Shown here: positions 26,232-34,491 of the stretch, piece after piece
Numbering within the stretch: the stretch's first letter is position 1
How the letters are laid out: every line of letters begins with the position of its first letter
Assembly (NCBI GenBank): GCA_002305165.1
Contig: DBQI01000015.1
Coordinates: 56,170 to 120,169, forward strand
DNA from: Armatimonadetes bacterium UBA1398
GTDB lineage: Bacteria > Armatimonadota > Zipacnadia > UBA1398
Length of the DNA stretch: 64,000 bases
Direction: 5' to 3'
The notes under the pieces: model-generated
Database searches by the model: none
What the model saw: the letters and a program-made list of their open reading frames with translations, nothing else
Told to the model about the DNA's origin: nothing
Made by a program: the position numbers and the translations under genes

Positions 26232-27638
26232 TTGAGTTACCGGCAGTGTGTGCTTGCGCTTGCCGCGATACTGTGCATGGCCCCCACATGCCTCGCTCAG
26301 CGGCAGAGTGAGGCGATCGAGCTTACGGTCTACAACCAGGGTATGGGCCTCGTGAAGGATCTGAGGACCCTGGATCTGCGCGAGGGCGTCCAGGAGCTGC
26401 GTTTCGAGGACGTGGCGGCGCTTATCGACCCGACTTCGGTTCACTTCCGGGCCGTTGCGAACCCCGATCAGGTTTCCGTTCTCGAGCAGAACTTCCAGTT
26501 CGATCTAGTCAGCCGGCAGGTGCTGCTTGAGAAGTACCTCGGCCGCCCCATCATCGTCGAGCGGCGCGGCCGCTCAGGCGATGTCGTCGCTTCCGACCAG
26601 GTCACCCTTCTCGCCGCCGACGGGTCGGGACCCAGTGTTGTCAGACGGGACGGCACTCTCGTACTCGGACCTCCGGGCACGACGCGTCTCCCGGCCCTCC
26701 CCGAGGGACTCCTCACCAAGCCAGCCCTCGTGTGGCAGCTCTGGAGCGAGGTCGCCGGCGCTCGACCGTGTGAGATCTCCTACATCACCGACGGGCTGAC
26801 CTGGGAAGCGGACTACGTGGCGGTGCTGAACCACGATGACACAGCCCTGGACCTCGAGGGCTGGGTCACATTGACGAACACCTCGGGCGCCACCTACCCC
26901 GACGCCCGGCTGAAACTGGTGGCGGGCGACGTGGCAACGGTCGAGGAAGAGGTCCCGATGGACAAAGCCATGATGGTCAGCCGGATGGTGGAGGCTGCGC
27001 CTATGGAGGAGGGGTTCCAGGAGGAGGCCTTCTTTGAGTACCACCTCTACACCCTTGGCCAGCCCACGACCGTTGCGGATAGGGAGACCAAGCAGGTGTC
27101 GCTCCTCTCCTCCTCGGGCGTGAAGGCGCGCAAGCTCTTCATCTACGACCCCAACCAGGCGCGGCGTTGGCTGTGGAGCCACCCCAGCCCGGAAAGCGCC
27201 GTCATGGTCAAGGTCGAGTTGACCAACTCCGAAGAGGACGGCCTTGGCATGGCCCTGCCGAAGGGCACGGTCCGACTCATGAAGGCCGACCAGGAGGGCG
27301 CGCTTCAGTTCATCGGTGAGGACTCTATCGACCACACCCCCAAGGATGAGGACATCCGGCTGCATGTCGGGGTCGCCTTCGATCTGGTCGGGGAGTACAT
27401 CCACGTAGACCAGCAGGTACGTGAGCGTGGATCACGGGATACGCACCGTGTGCTATTGCGCAATCACAAGGCGGAGCCCGTAACCATAACGTACGTCGCT
27501 CATCTTTCAGGCGAGTGGGAGATACTCCGCTCAACCCATGATTACGAGAAGATCGATGCGACTACGGCGGAGTTCACCGTCACGGTGCCTGCCGATGATG
27601 AGGTGCAGATCGAGTACACCTCAGACATGCGCTGGTAG
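26232..27638 (+). CDS. Secreted DUF4139-domain protein, first of tandem pair
   Basis: The protein starts at TTG 26232 with GGAGG 9 nt upstream. A signal peptide (residues 1-22, ending CLAQ) precedes a 446-residue beta-rich mature part. AIELTVYNQGMGLVKD opens the N-terminal repeat and GWVTLTNTSGATYPDARLKLVAGD near residue 220 is the typical DUF4139 segment; EIDGA-like mucoidy-inhibitor coiled coils are absent. A Met/Glu-rich insert is at about 243-258. DUF4139 proteins are predicted outer-surface or periplasmic proteins with unknown role. The next gene is a clear paralogue. Confidence 0.85.
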   Translation: MSYRQCVLALAAILCMAPTCLAQRQSEAIELTVYNQGMGLVKDLRTLDLREGVQELRFEDVAALIDPTSVHFRAVANPDQVSVLEQNFQFDLVSRQVLLEKYLGRPIIVERRGRSGDVVASDQVTLLAADGSGPSVVRRDGTLVLGPPGTTRLPALPEGLLTKPALVWQLWSEVAGARPCEISYITDGLTWEADYVAVLNHDDTALDLEGWVTLTNTSGATYPDARLKLVAGDVATVEEEVPMDKAMMVSRMVEAAPMEEGFQEEAFFEYHLYTLGQPTTVADRETKQVSLLSSSGVKARKLFIYDPNQARRWLWSHPSPESAVMVKVELTNSEEDGLGMALPKGTVRLMKADQEGALQFIGEDSIDHTPKDEDIRLHVGVAFDLVGEYIHVDQQVRERGSRDTHRVLLRNHKAEPVTITYVAHLSGEWEILRSTHDYEKIDATTAEFTVTVPADDEVQIEYTSDMRW

Positions 27639-27651
27639 GAGGGATACACCA

Positions 27652-29037
27652 ATGAGAGCATTGCTCACGGCAGTACTGAGTCTGGCCCTCGTCACAGGCC
27701 TCGCCGCTCAGCAGCGGGAGAGCGTCGAGCTGACGGTCTACAACCAAGGCCTGGGGCTCGTGAAGGATGTCAGGGTTCTGAGCCTCGAGGAGGGCCGCCA
27801 AGCTGTGCGATTCACCGATGTCGCGGCGCAGATCGACCCCACATCGGTGCGCATCGTCGCGCTATCGGACCCAAACTCGGTTGAGGTCCTGGAGCAGAAC
27901 TACCAGTTCGACCTCGTGGATCGGGCGAGGCTTCTGCAGAAGTACCTGGGGAATGAGATCACCCTGGTCCGGTACGACGAGGACGGCCAGGAGATCGCCA
28001 GGGACACCGCCACGCTGCTCGCCGCAGAGGGCGGCGCGGTCTCTGTCGTCAAGATTGGCGACGAGATCGTCCTGAACCCGGGTGGAGTCGTCGAGTTGCC
28101 TGCCCTGCCTGAGGGCCTCATCGTTGAGCCAACCCTTCTCTGGGACCTGCGCTCGACCGTCTCCGGGCCTACTCTCTGCGAGGTCTCGTACATGACCTCG
28201 GGCATCTCCTGGCAAGCTGACTATGTGCTGGTCGTCAACGCTGCGGACACAGGCGGCGATTTGAATGGTTGGGTCACGCTCACCAACGACTCCGGCGCCA
28301 CCTACGAGGACGCGAAGCTCAAGCTCGTCGCCGGCGATGTGTCAGTCCAGCGACCGCCCATGGGCATGATGGGAGGCTACGGGGGCGCTGCGGCAGGCCG
28401 CGAGATGGGGGGATTCGAGCAGCAGGAGTTCTTCGAGTACTACCTCTACTCTCTGCCTCGGCCCACTACCGTGAGGGAGCGCGAGACCAAGCAGATCCTG
28501 CTCATGGCAGCGCCGGAGATCTCCCTCACGAAGCGGTTCGTGTTCGATCCCTCCGAGGCGTGGCGCTATGGCGGGCAAGACCCCGACAAGAAGGTTGCCG
28601 TCAAGCTCGAGGTCGAGAACAGCGAGGCTCAGGGCCTCGGCCGTCCCTTGCCCCAGGGCCGGGTGCGCGTCTTCAAGACTGACTCTGACGGCGCCCTGCA
28701 GTTCGTGGGCGAGGACCGGATCGGCCACACGCCCAAGGATGAGACCGTGCGCCTCTACATCGGCAACGCCTTCGACCTGGTGGGCGAGCAGATCCACACG
28801 AACCATCAGGAGATGGGCCTGCGTAACGAGCGAGACAGCTTCCGAGTCTCCCTGCGCAATCGCAAGGAGGACGAGGCCGTAGAGATCACCTATGTGGGCC
28901 ACTTCTGGGCGGAGTGGGAGATCCTGGAGACCTCCCACGAGTTCAAGAAGATCGACGCGCGCACGGCCGAGTGGACGGTAACCGTGCCGGCGGGCGAAGA
29001 GGTCCAGATCGACTACACCGTGGATCGCAAGTGGTGA
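27652..29037 (+). CDS. Secreted DUF4139-domain protein, second of tandem pair
   Basis: ATG 27652 follows the first copy by 13 nt and has GGAGGG 8 nt upstream; a longer frame would overlap the first gene. The 461-residue product has a short signal peptide (about residues 1-19, ending GLAAQ), then closely matches the neighbour (ESVELTVYNQGLGLVKDVR; GWVTLTNDSGATYEDAKLKLVAGD). The insert between them has become Gly/Met-rich (PPMGMMGGYGGAAAG) instead of Met/Glu-rich. This looks like a local duplication with divergence in one loop. A good hairpin terminator follows. Confidence 0.87.
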   Translation: MRALLTAVLSLALVTGLAAQQRESVELTVYNQGLGLVKDVRVLSLEEGRQAVRFTDVAAQIDPTSVRIVALSDPNSVEVLEQNYQFDLVDRARLLQKYLGNEITLVRYDEDGQEIARDTATLLAAEGGAVSVVKIGDEIVLNPGGVVELPALPEGLIVEPTLLWDLRSTVSGPTLCEVSYMTSGISWQADYVLVVNAADTGGDLNGWVTLTNDSGATYEDAKLKLVAGDVSVQRPPMGMMGGYGGAAAGREMGGFEQQEFFEYYLYSLPRPTTVRERETKQILLMAAPEISLTKRFVFDPSEAWRYGGQDPDKKVAVKLEVENSEAQGLGRPLPQGRVRVFKTDSDGALQFVGEDRIGHTPKDETVRLYIGNAFDLVGEQIHTNHQEMGLRNERDSFRVSLRNRKEDEAVEITYVGHFWAEWEILETSHEFKKIDARTAEWTVTVPAGEEVQIDYTVDRKW

Positions 29038-29050
29038 GTTTGACTCCGCA

Positions 29051-29080
29051 CCCCGTCGCCCGGCTACTCGGGCGACGGGG
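29051..29080 (+). terminator. Hairpin after the DUF4139 pair
   Basis: The 12-bp perfect stem at 29051-29062 and 29069-29080 (loop GCTACT) is followed by TCGTCTTG. It lies 13 nt after the second DUF4139 stop and before murJ, so it probably ends the tandem transcript. Confidence 0.7.
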
Positions 29081-29128
29081 TCGTCTTGCGTCCCCGGCCC
29101 CTCACGAGTATCCTTCCCATCGATCCCC

Positions 29129-30754
29129 ATGGGCGAGGTGAAACACGCATTGAGCGGTGCTTCCCGCGGTGGTCAGAGGGTCGTCGGGGCCGCCGCTCTG
29201 ATGATCGCCTCCATCGGAATCTCCCGCATCGTCGGCCTCGTCCGCATGAAGGTGTTCGCGAGTTGGTACGGCGCGACGCCAGAGACCGATGCCTTCGTCC
29301 TCGCCTTCGCCCTGCCTGACCTGGTGTTCCTCCTGGTGGGCGGAGGAGTCATCGCGAGCGCCTTCATCCCGTACTTCGCGGGCCGGGTGCAGCGCGGCGA
29401 GGAGGATGCGGCGTGGCGAACCTTCTCCAACCTGCTCTCCGTGGTGGGCGGCGGGCTCGCGTTGCTCCTAGTCGGCCTCTACTTCGCTGCCCCCTACGTC
29501 GTGCCCATCGTTGTCGCCAGATTGAGCCCCGACGTGCAACCACTGTGCATCGACCTGACCCGGATCATGCTTGGTGCGCAGTGGTTCATGTTCTTTGGCG
29601 GGCTCACCATGGGCGCGCTGAACGCGAAGCATAACTACTGGGTGCCCGCCCTAGCTCCCATCCTGTACAACCTATGCATCATCGCCGGAATCGTGGGATT
29701 CGGCGCTGATCAGGGGCTGTACGCGGCGGCATGGGCCGTCCTCGTAGGCGCTCTCATCAGCAACACGGTGCTGCAGATACCGGCCCTACGAGCTGTCGGA
29801 GCCCGATTGCGACCCGTCTTTGACCCACGCGAGCCGGGCCTGCGGCAGGTCCTGCTGTTCATGGTGCCGGTGATCCTCAGCCTCTGTGTCATTCACATAG
29901 ACACTATCATCTCCAAGTTCCTGGCCACTGGTGACGCCTTCGACGGAGCGGCGACCTGCCTGGAGAACGCTTACCGCCTGGCAATGGTGCCGGTGGGGAT
30001 GTTCGCCATGGGCGCGGGGGTGGCGAGCCTTCCGACGCTGTCCGAGAACGTGGCGGCGGGGGAACTGGACACCTACCGGCGCCACCTCTCCCTGGCCCTA
30101 CGGACAGTGCTCTTCCTGACGGTGCCGACGGTTCTGCTCATGGGCGCCCTGGCCCGGCCCGTAGTGGGCGCGATCTACGAGGGCGGGGCCTTCACGGGCC
30201 AGGACGCCGACTACACCGCCCTGATCCTCGTCTACTTCTGCGCCGGGACCATAGGCCTGGCGGGGCAGCAGTTCCTGCCCCGCGCCTTCTACGCCCTCAA
30301 CGACTCGGTGACGCCGTGCCTGATTGGCGCGGGCTCGGTGCTCGTGCACGTGGTAGTGGCCGTGAGTCTCTTCCCGGTGATGGCCACCCCAGGAACGGCC
30401 CTCGCGACGGCCATCGCCAGTTCCCTCGCATTCGCCGCCATGCTCATCGCGTTGCGGAGGCGGATCGGGGGCATCGATGGGCGAAAGGTGCTCGGGTCGC
30501 TCGTCCGTATCACACTCGCAGGAGGCATTGCCGCTTTGGCGGCCCGAGGCAGCTACGAGTGGCTCTTCGGCGCCGGTGAACTGAGCGCGACCAGCGCCCG
30601 GGTCTGGGCGGCGGTCGGCCCCCTCGCTGTTGGGGCTGCGGTGCTCATCGCCCTGGTGCCAGTCCTGCGCATAGAAGAGGGGCTGCTCTTCTGGGACTCT
30701 CTACGGAGACGCCTCCCCGGCCGGCGGCAGGCCGCGTCGGACCGCGCAAAGTAG
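29129..30754 (+). CDS. murJ: Lipid II flippase MurJ
   Basis: This 541-residue polytopic protein has 13-14 predicted membrane helices. The opening (ALMIASIGISRIVGLVRMKVFASWYG) with the sequence TDAFVLAFALPDLVF is the MurJ signature, and NAKHNYWVPALAPILYN follows as in the MviN family. It flips lipid-linked peptidoglycan precursor across the inner membrane. ATG 29129 lacks a clear ribosome site; TTG 29150, preceded by GAGGTG at 9 nt, is an alternative that would trim seven residues. Its stop is 47 nt before the next gene. Confidence 0.93.
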   Translation: MGEVKHALSGASRGGQRVVGAAALMIASIGISRIVGLVRMKVFASWYGATPETDAFVLAFALPDLVFLLVGGGVIASAFIPYFAGRVQRGEEDAAWRTFSNLLSVVGGGLALLLVGLYFAAPYVVPIVVARLSPDVQPLCIDLTRIMLGAQWFMFFGGLTMGALNAKHNYWVPALAPILYNLCIIAGIVGFGADQGLYAAAWAVLVGALISNTVLQIPALRAVGARLRPVFDPREPGLRQVLLFMVPVILSLCVIHIDTIISKFLATGDAFDGAATCLENAYRLAMVPVGMFAMGAGVASLPTLSENVAAGELDTYRRHLSLALRTVLFLTVPTVLLMGALARPVVGAIYEGGAFTGQDADYTALILVYFCAGTIGLAGQQFLPRAFYALNDSVTPCLIGAGSVLVHVVVAVSLFPVMATPGTALATAIASSLAFAAMLIALRRRIGGIDGRKVLGSLVRITLAGGIAALAARGSYEWLFGAGELSATSARVWAAVGPLAVGAAVLIALVPVLRIEEGLLFWDSLRRRLPGRRQAASDRAK

Positions 30755-30801
30755 CCTCGATCCCGCCGGGGTCCATTGACTCGAAGTGAGGTGCGCCCAC
30801 C

Positions 30802-31701
30802 ATGCTCAACTTCTCCAAGATCCGAACCTATCCCATCAAGCAGCGCCGGAACCTCGTGACGCGCGCCAACTTCACGCCTGTCGATAACGACGTGGACCTG
30901 TGGGTGAACCCCAAGGTGCTGGACTTGGTGGCTCGCATCAAGCGCGCGCGGGAGATGGACCGGCCGGTCATCATGCAGATGGGCGCTCATGTGGTGAAGA
31001 ACGGCCTCTCGCTGCTAGTCATCGATCTGATGCGCCGTGGCATTGTCACCCATGTGGCGGGCAATGGAGCCGTGTCGATCCACGACTTCGAGATGGCGCT
31101 CATCGGCGAGACGAGCGAGGACGTGGGTGAGTCCATCACCGACGGCTCCTTCGGCATGGCGGAGGAGACGGGTGGGATGATGAACGATGCGATCAACGCG
31201 AACCCCGCCATGGGGTATGGCGCGGTTGTGGGCCAGATGATCCTCGATAAGCGGCTCAAGCACCGGGAGTACAGCATCCTGGCCCAGGGGCGCAGGCTTG
31301 GCGTCCCCGTGACCATCCACGTGGCCATCGGCACCGATATCATCCACCAGCACCCGCGCTGTAACGGCGCCAAGCTGGGCGAGGCGACCTACCGTGACTT
31401 CCAGATCTACTGCGAATCCGTGGCCCGGGCCGACGAAGGCGTCATCCTGAACTTCGGATCCGCGGTCATCCTGCCGGAGGTGTTCCTGAAGGCTCTGAGC
31501 ATCACCCGGAACCTGGGACACCCCGTCCGGCCCCTAACCACGGCGAACTTCGAGATCCGCCGGGGCCTCAGCAACTGGTACTACCGGCCTACGAAGAACG
31601 TGGTGAATCGCCCCACCCAGGACGGTGGCCGGGGCTTCAACTTCCTGGTGGACCACCGTGTGAGCATCCCCTCACTGCATCGGCTGCTGACCAAAGGCTG
31701 A
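30802..31701 (+). CDS. Deoxyhypusine-synthase-fold-like protein of unknown role
   Basis: This 299-residue protein starts at ATG 30802 with GAGGTG upstream. It has no signal peptide or membrane helix. The segments THVAGNGAVSIHDFEMAL (about residues 81-98) and VPVTIHVAIGTDIIHQHP (about 172-189) and NFGSAVILPEVFLKA have an order and spacing that resemble deoxyhypusine synthase motifs (TTAGG, then the NAD and spermidine pocket), but the match is weak and the catalytic Lys region is not clear. Bacterial homologues with this fold are known as homospermidine synthase-like proteins. I am unsure. It precedes clpC by about 200 nt. Confidence 0.45.
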   Translation: MLNFSKIRTYPIKQRRNLVTRANFTPVDNDVDLWVNPKVLDLVARIKRAREMDRPVIMQMGAHVVKNGLSLLVIDLMRRGIVTHVAGNGAVSIHDFEMALIGETSEDVGESITDGSFGMAEETGGMMNDAINANPAMGYGAVVGQMILDKRLKHREYSILAQGRRLGVPVTIHVAIGTDIIHQHPRCNGAKLGEATYRDFQIYCESVARADEGVILNFGSAVILPEVFLKALSITRNLGHPVRPLTTANFEIRRGLSNWYYRPTKNVVNRPTQDGGRGFNFLVDHRVSIPSLHRLLTKG

Positions 31702-31732
31702 AACGTAAGCCCGATTCAGGGAAACGTATCTA

Positions 31733-31753
31733 TAGACGCCTCCAAAGCGTCTA
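31733..31753. promoter_or_regulatory. Small hairpin upstream of clpC
   Basis: Seven base pairs (31733-31739 with 31747-31753) enclose a 7-nt loop. It lies 32 nt after the preceding stop. It may end that transcript or lie in the clpC leader. A second hairpin follows at 31783. Confidence 0.3.
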
Positions 31754-31782
31754 AACAGATGGCGTTCGACGTGGGGGGCGGA

Positions 31783-31806
31783 GAACCGGCAATATGTTGC
31801 CGGTTC
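31783..31806. promoter_or_regulatory. 10-bp palindromic hairpin upstream of clpC
   Basis: The arms 31783-31792 and 31797-31806 are perfect reverse complements with a TATG loop. It is about 105 nt before the clpC start and not followed by a T-run. In many bacteria heat-shock clpC genes are controlled by repressors binding short palindromes, so this may be an operator or a leader element. No repressor gene is nearby. Confidence 0.35.
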
Positions 31807-31911
31807 GGTCGAGCGACGTGAGCAGCTACTTGGTGTAGAATGTTGTCGTCCCACCGGCTGCTGGAGTGAGCCCGTGCGGGCGTGTTTGGTTCGGGAGGAG
31901 GCTTTTCCCCT

Positions 31912-34404
31912 TTGCAGACCTGGGAGCGTTTTAGCGACCGTGCGCGCCGTGTTGTGCTTCACGCGTCTGATGAGGCCGTTCGGCAGGGCGTGGAGTACTT
32001 CGATACGGAGCACCTGGTGCTCGGCCTGCTAAAGGAGCGCGAGTCGGCCGGCATGCGCGTGCTCGCGCGTCTTGGCGTGAGCCCGGTCAAGCTCCGTAAG
32101 GAGATAGAAGCTCATATGACGAGCGAGCGCGAGCAGCCGAGCACAAGCCCTCGGCCGGCGCCCGCCGCGAAGGAAGTGCTCAACCTCGCCCTTCGGGAGG
32201 CGAAGCATCTCGGGCATCAGGTCGTCGGCACAGAGCATCTGCTGCTCGGACTCATCCGGGTGGGGCGCGGTGTTGCGTATAGGGTGCTAGCCAAGTTCGG
32301 AGTAGACCTGAGACGCGCTCGACTTGCGGTGATTGATCGCATCAAGGAGGAGGACGAACCGGCGCCCGCGGGCCCCGCCGCCCGCCAGGAGAAGAGCCAG
32401 ACACCGGCGCTCGACCATTTCGGCCGCGACCTGACGCAGATGGCCTCCGATGGCGAGATCGATCCCATCGTGGGCCGGCATACGGAGATCGAGCGCGTGG
32501 TGCAGATCCTCTGCCGCCGCACCAAGAATAACGCCGTGCTCATCGGCGAGCCCGGGGTTGGCAAGACGGCGATCGTGGAGGGCCTCGCCCAGCGCATCGT
32601 CGCTGGCCAGGTGCCGGATAAGCTCCACGGGAAGCGCATCATCGCCCTGGACATGGCCTCCATCGTGGCCGGCACGAAGTACAGGGGCGAGTTCGAGGAA
32701 CGGATGAAGAAGCTCCTGGAGGAGATCCGGGCCTGTCGGGGGAGCGTCTACATCTTCATCGACGAGTTGCATACCCTGGTGGGCGCCGGGGCCGCCGAGG
32801 GCGCCATGGATGCCTCCAACATTCTGAAGCCCGCCTTGGCTCGCGGCGAGATTCGCTGCATCGGGGCGACCACCCTGGACGAGTACCGGAAGTACATCGA
32901 GAAACAGCCCTCTCTGGAGCGACGGTTCCAGAGCGTCATGGTGCGCGAGCCCACCAGCGAGGAGACTCTCGCCATCGTCCAGGGCATCCAGGATCGGTAC
33001 GAGAACCACCACGAGGTGCGCTACACCGATGACGCCATCGAGGCCTCGGTGAAGCTGTCCCATCGGTACATCACGGACCGGTTCCTGCCCGACAAGGCGA
33101 TCGATGTCCTCGATGAGACGGGCTCGCGGTGCAGCCTGCGCGCGCCAAGGGTCTCCCCAGAGGTCCAGGAGTTGATGGACCAGATCGAGTCGACCGTAAG
33201 CGAGAAGCAAGCAGCCGTCGGCGACGAGAACTTCGAGCGCGCCGAGGAGCTGAAGCTGACCGAGGAGCGGCTCCGCGAGCGGCTCGCCGAGCTGAAGGAG
33301 GCCCAGAAGGAGATCATCCAGGTCGAGGAGGAGGACATCGCTCAAGTGGTCTCCTCCTGGACGGGTGTCCCCGTGACGGCCCTAACGGAGGACGAATCGG
33401 CCAAGCTGCTCCGGCTCGAGGACGAGTTGCACCGCAGCATAGTAGGCCAGGACGAGGCGATCCGCGCGGTGGCGCGGGCCGTGCGCCGCTCGCGCGCGGG
33501 GCTGAAGGACCCTCGGCGCCCCATCGGCTCCTTCATGTTCCTGGGGCCCACGGGAGTAGGCAAGACCCTGCTCGCTCGGGCGCTCGCTCACGTGATGTTC
33601 GACGATGAAGACGCCCTGATCCGGGTCGACATGTCCGAGTACATGGAGAAGTTCTCAGTCTCGCGGCTGATGGGAGCCCCTCCAGGCTACGTCGGCTACG
33701 ACGAGGGAGGGCAGCTCACAGAGCAGGTGAGGCGCAAGCCTTACTCCGTTGTGTTGCTCGATGAGATCGAGAAGGCCGATCCGGAGGTCTTCAGCGTGCT
33801 CCTGCAAGTCATGGAGGACGGACGTCTGACCGATGCCCACGGTCGGGCCGTCGACTTCCGTCACTGTGTGCTCATCATGACCTCCAACGTGGGCGCCCAA
33901 CGGATCGATCGCGGGCGCGAGATAGGCTTCGGAGTAGAGACGTCGGGGGCTCCGGGCGAGGAGGAGCGGCGACGGCATGGGGCCATGCGGGACAAGGTGA
34001 TGGCCGAACTCAAGAAGAGCTTCCGCCCTGAGTTCCTCAACCGCCTCGACGAGATCATCGTGTTCCATGCGCTGACCGCGGACCAGATCCTGTCCATTGT
34101 GGATCTGGAGATCAGCCGGGTGAACGAGCAACTTGCCGCCCGCCGGATGACCCTCCGGCTCACGGAGCCGATGAAGCAGCTCCTGGCGAAGGAGGGCTTC
34201 GAGCCGTCCCTTGGGGCTCGGCCGCTGCGCCGGGTCATCCAGCGGCGCATCGAGGACCCACTCTCCGAGGCGCTGCTCCTGGGTGAGTTCGATGACGGGG
34301 CGGTAGTCGTCTGCGATCTCGTAGGGGACGAGGCGGTCTTTCACCTCGATGGGGGCGAGTTGGAGTCCCCCTCAGAGCTGCCGCCCGCGCAAGTCACCCG
34401 CTAG
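31912..34404 (+). CDS. clpC: AAA+ chaperone / protease ATPase ClpC
   Basis: TTG 31912 has GGAGGAGG upstream and gives 830 residues starting QTWERFSDRARRV; an in-frame GTG at 31882 would put the ribosome site inside the protein. Two N-domain repeats (residues 1-140) are followed by AAA1 (GEPGVGKT near 212), a middle region with a UVR-like segment (NFERAEELKLTEERL), and AAA2 (GPTGVGKT near 546), with GAPPGYVGYDEGG and an arginine-finger region. It unfolds substrates for ClpP. It starts a clpC-radA-yacL-ispDF gene string; ctsR, mcsA and mcsB, its partners in Firmicutes, are not here. Confidence 0.95.
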   Translation: MQTWERFSDRARRVVLHASDEAVRQGVEYFDTEHLVLGLLKERESAGMRVLARLGVSPVKLRKEIEAHMTSEREQPSTSPRPAPAAKEVLNLALREAKHLGHQVVGTEHLLLGLIRVGRGVAYRVLAKFGVDLRRARLAVIDRIKEEDEPAPAGPAARQEKSQTPALDHFGRDLTQMASDGEIDPIVGRHTEIERVVQILCRRTKNNAVLIGEPGVGKTAIVEGLAQRIVAGQVPDKLHGKRIIALDMASIVAGTKYRGEFEERMKKLLEEIRACRGSVYIFIDELHTLVGAGAAEGAMDASNILKPALARGEIRCIGATTLDEYRKYIEKQPSLERRFQSVMVREPTSEETLAIVQGIQDRYENHHEVRYTDDAIEASVKLSHRYITDRFLPDKAIDVLDETGSRCSLRAPRVSPEVQELMDQIESTVSEKQAAVGDENFERAEELKLTEERLRERLAELKEAQKEIIQVEEEDIAQVVSSWTGVPVTALTEDESAKLLRLEDELHRSIVGQDEAIRAVARAVRRSRAGLKDPRRPIGSFMFLGPTGVGKTLLARALAHVMFDDEDALIRVDMSEYMEKFSVSRLMGAPPGYVGYDEGGQLTEQVRRKPYSVVLLDEIEKADPEVFSVLLQVMEDGRLTDAHGRAVDFRHCVLIMTSNVGAQRIDRGREIGFGVETSGAPGEEERRRHGAMRDKVMAELKKSFRPEFLNRLDEIIVFHALTADQILSIVDLEISRVNEQLAARRMTLRLTEPMKQLLAKEGFEPSLGARPLRRVIQRRIEDPLSEALLLGEFDDGAVVVCDLVGDEAVFHLDGGELESPSELPPAQVTR

Positions 34405-34434
34405 GCGTGAACGGGGTACAGCAGAGAGTGAAGG

Positions 34435-34465
34435 GCGCCCGAGGGCCACATCGGCCCTCGGGCGC
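34435..34465 (+). terminator. 13-bp hairpin between clpC and radA
   Basis: Perfect arms at 34435-34447 and 34453-34465 enclose a 5-nt loop. It lies 31 nt after the clpC stop and just before the radA ribosome site. It may attenuate or end clpC transcription before radA. Confidence 0.6.
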
Positions 34466-34491
34466 ACCCGTACGAGGGAGACGATGGCCCT

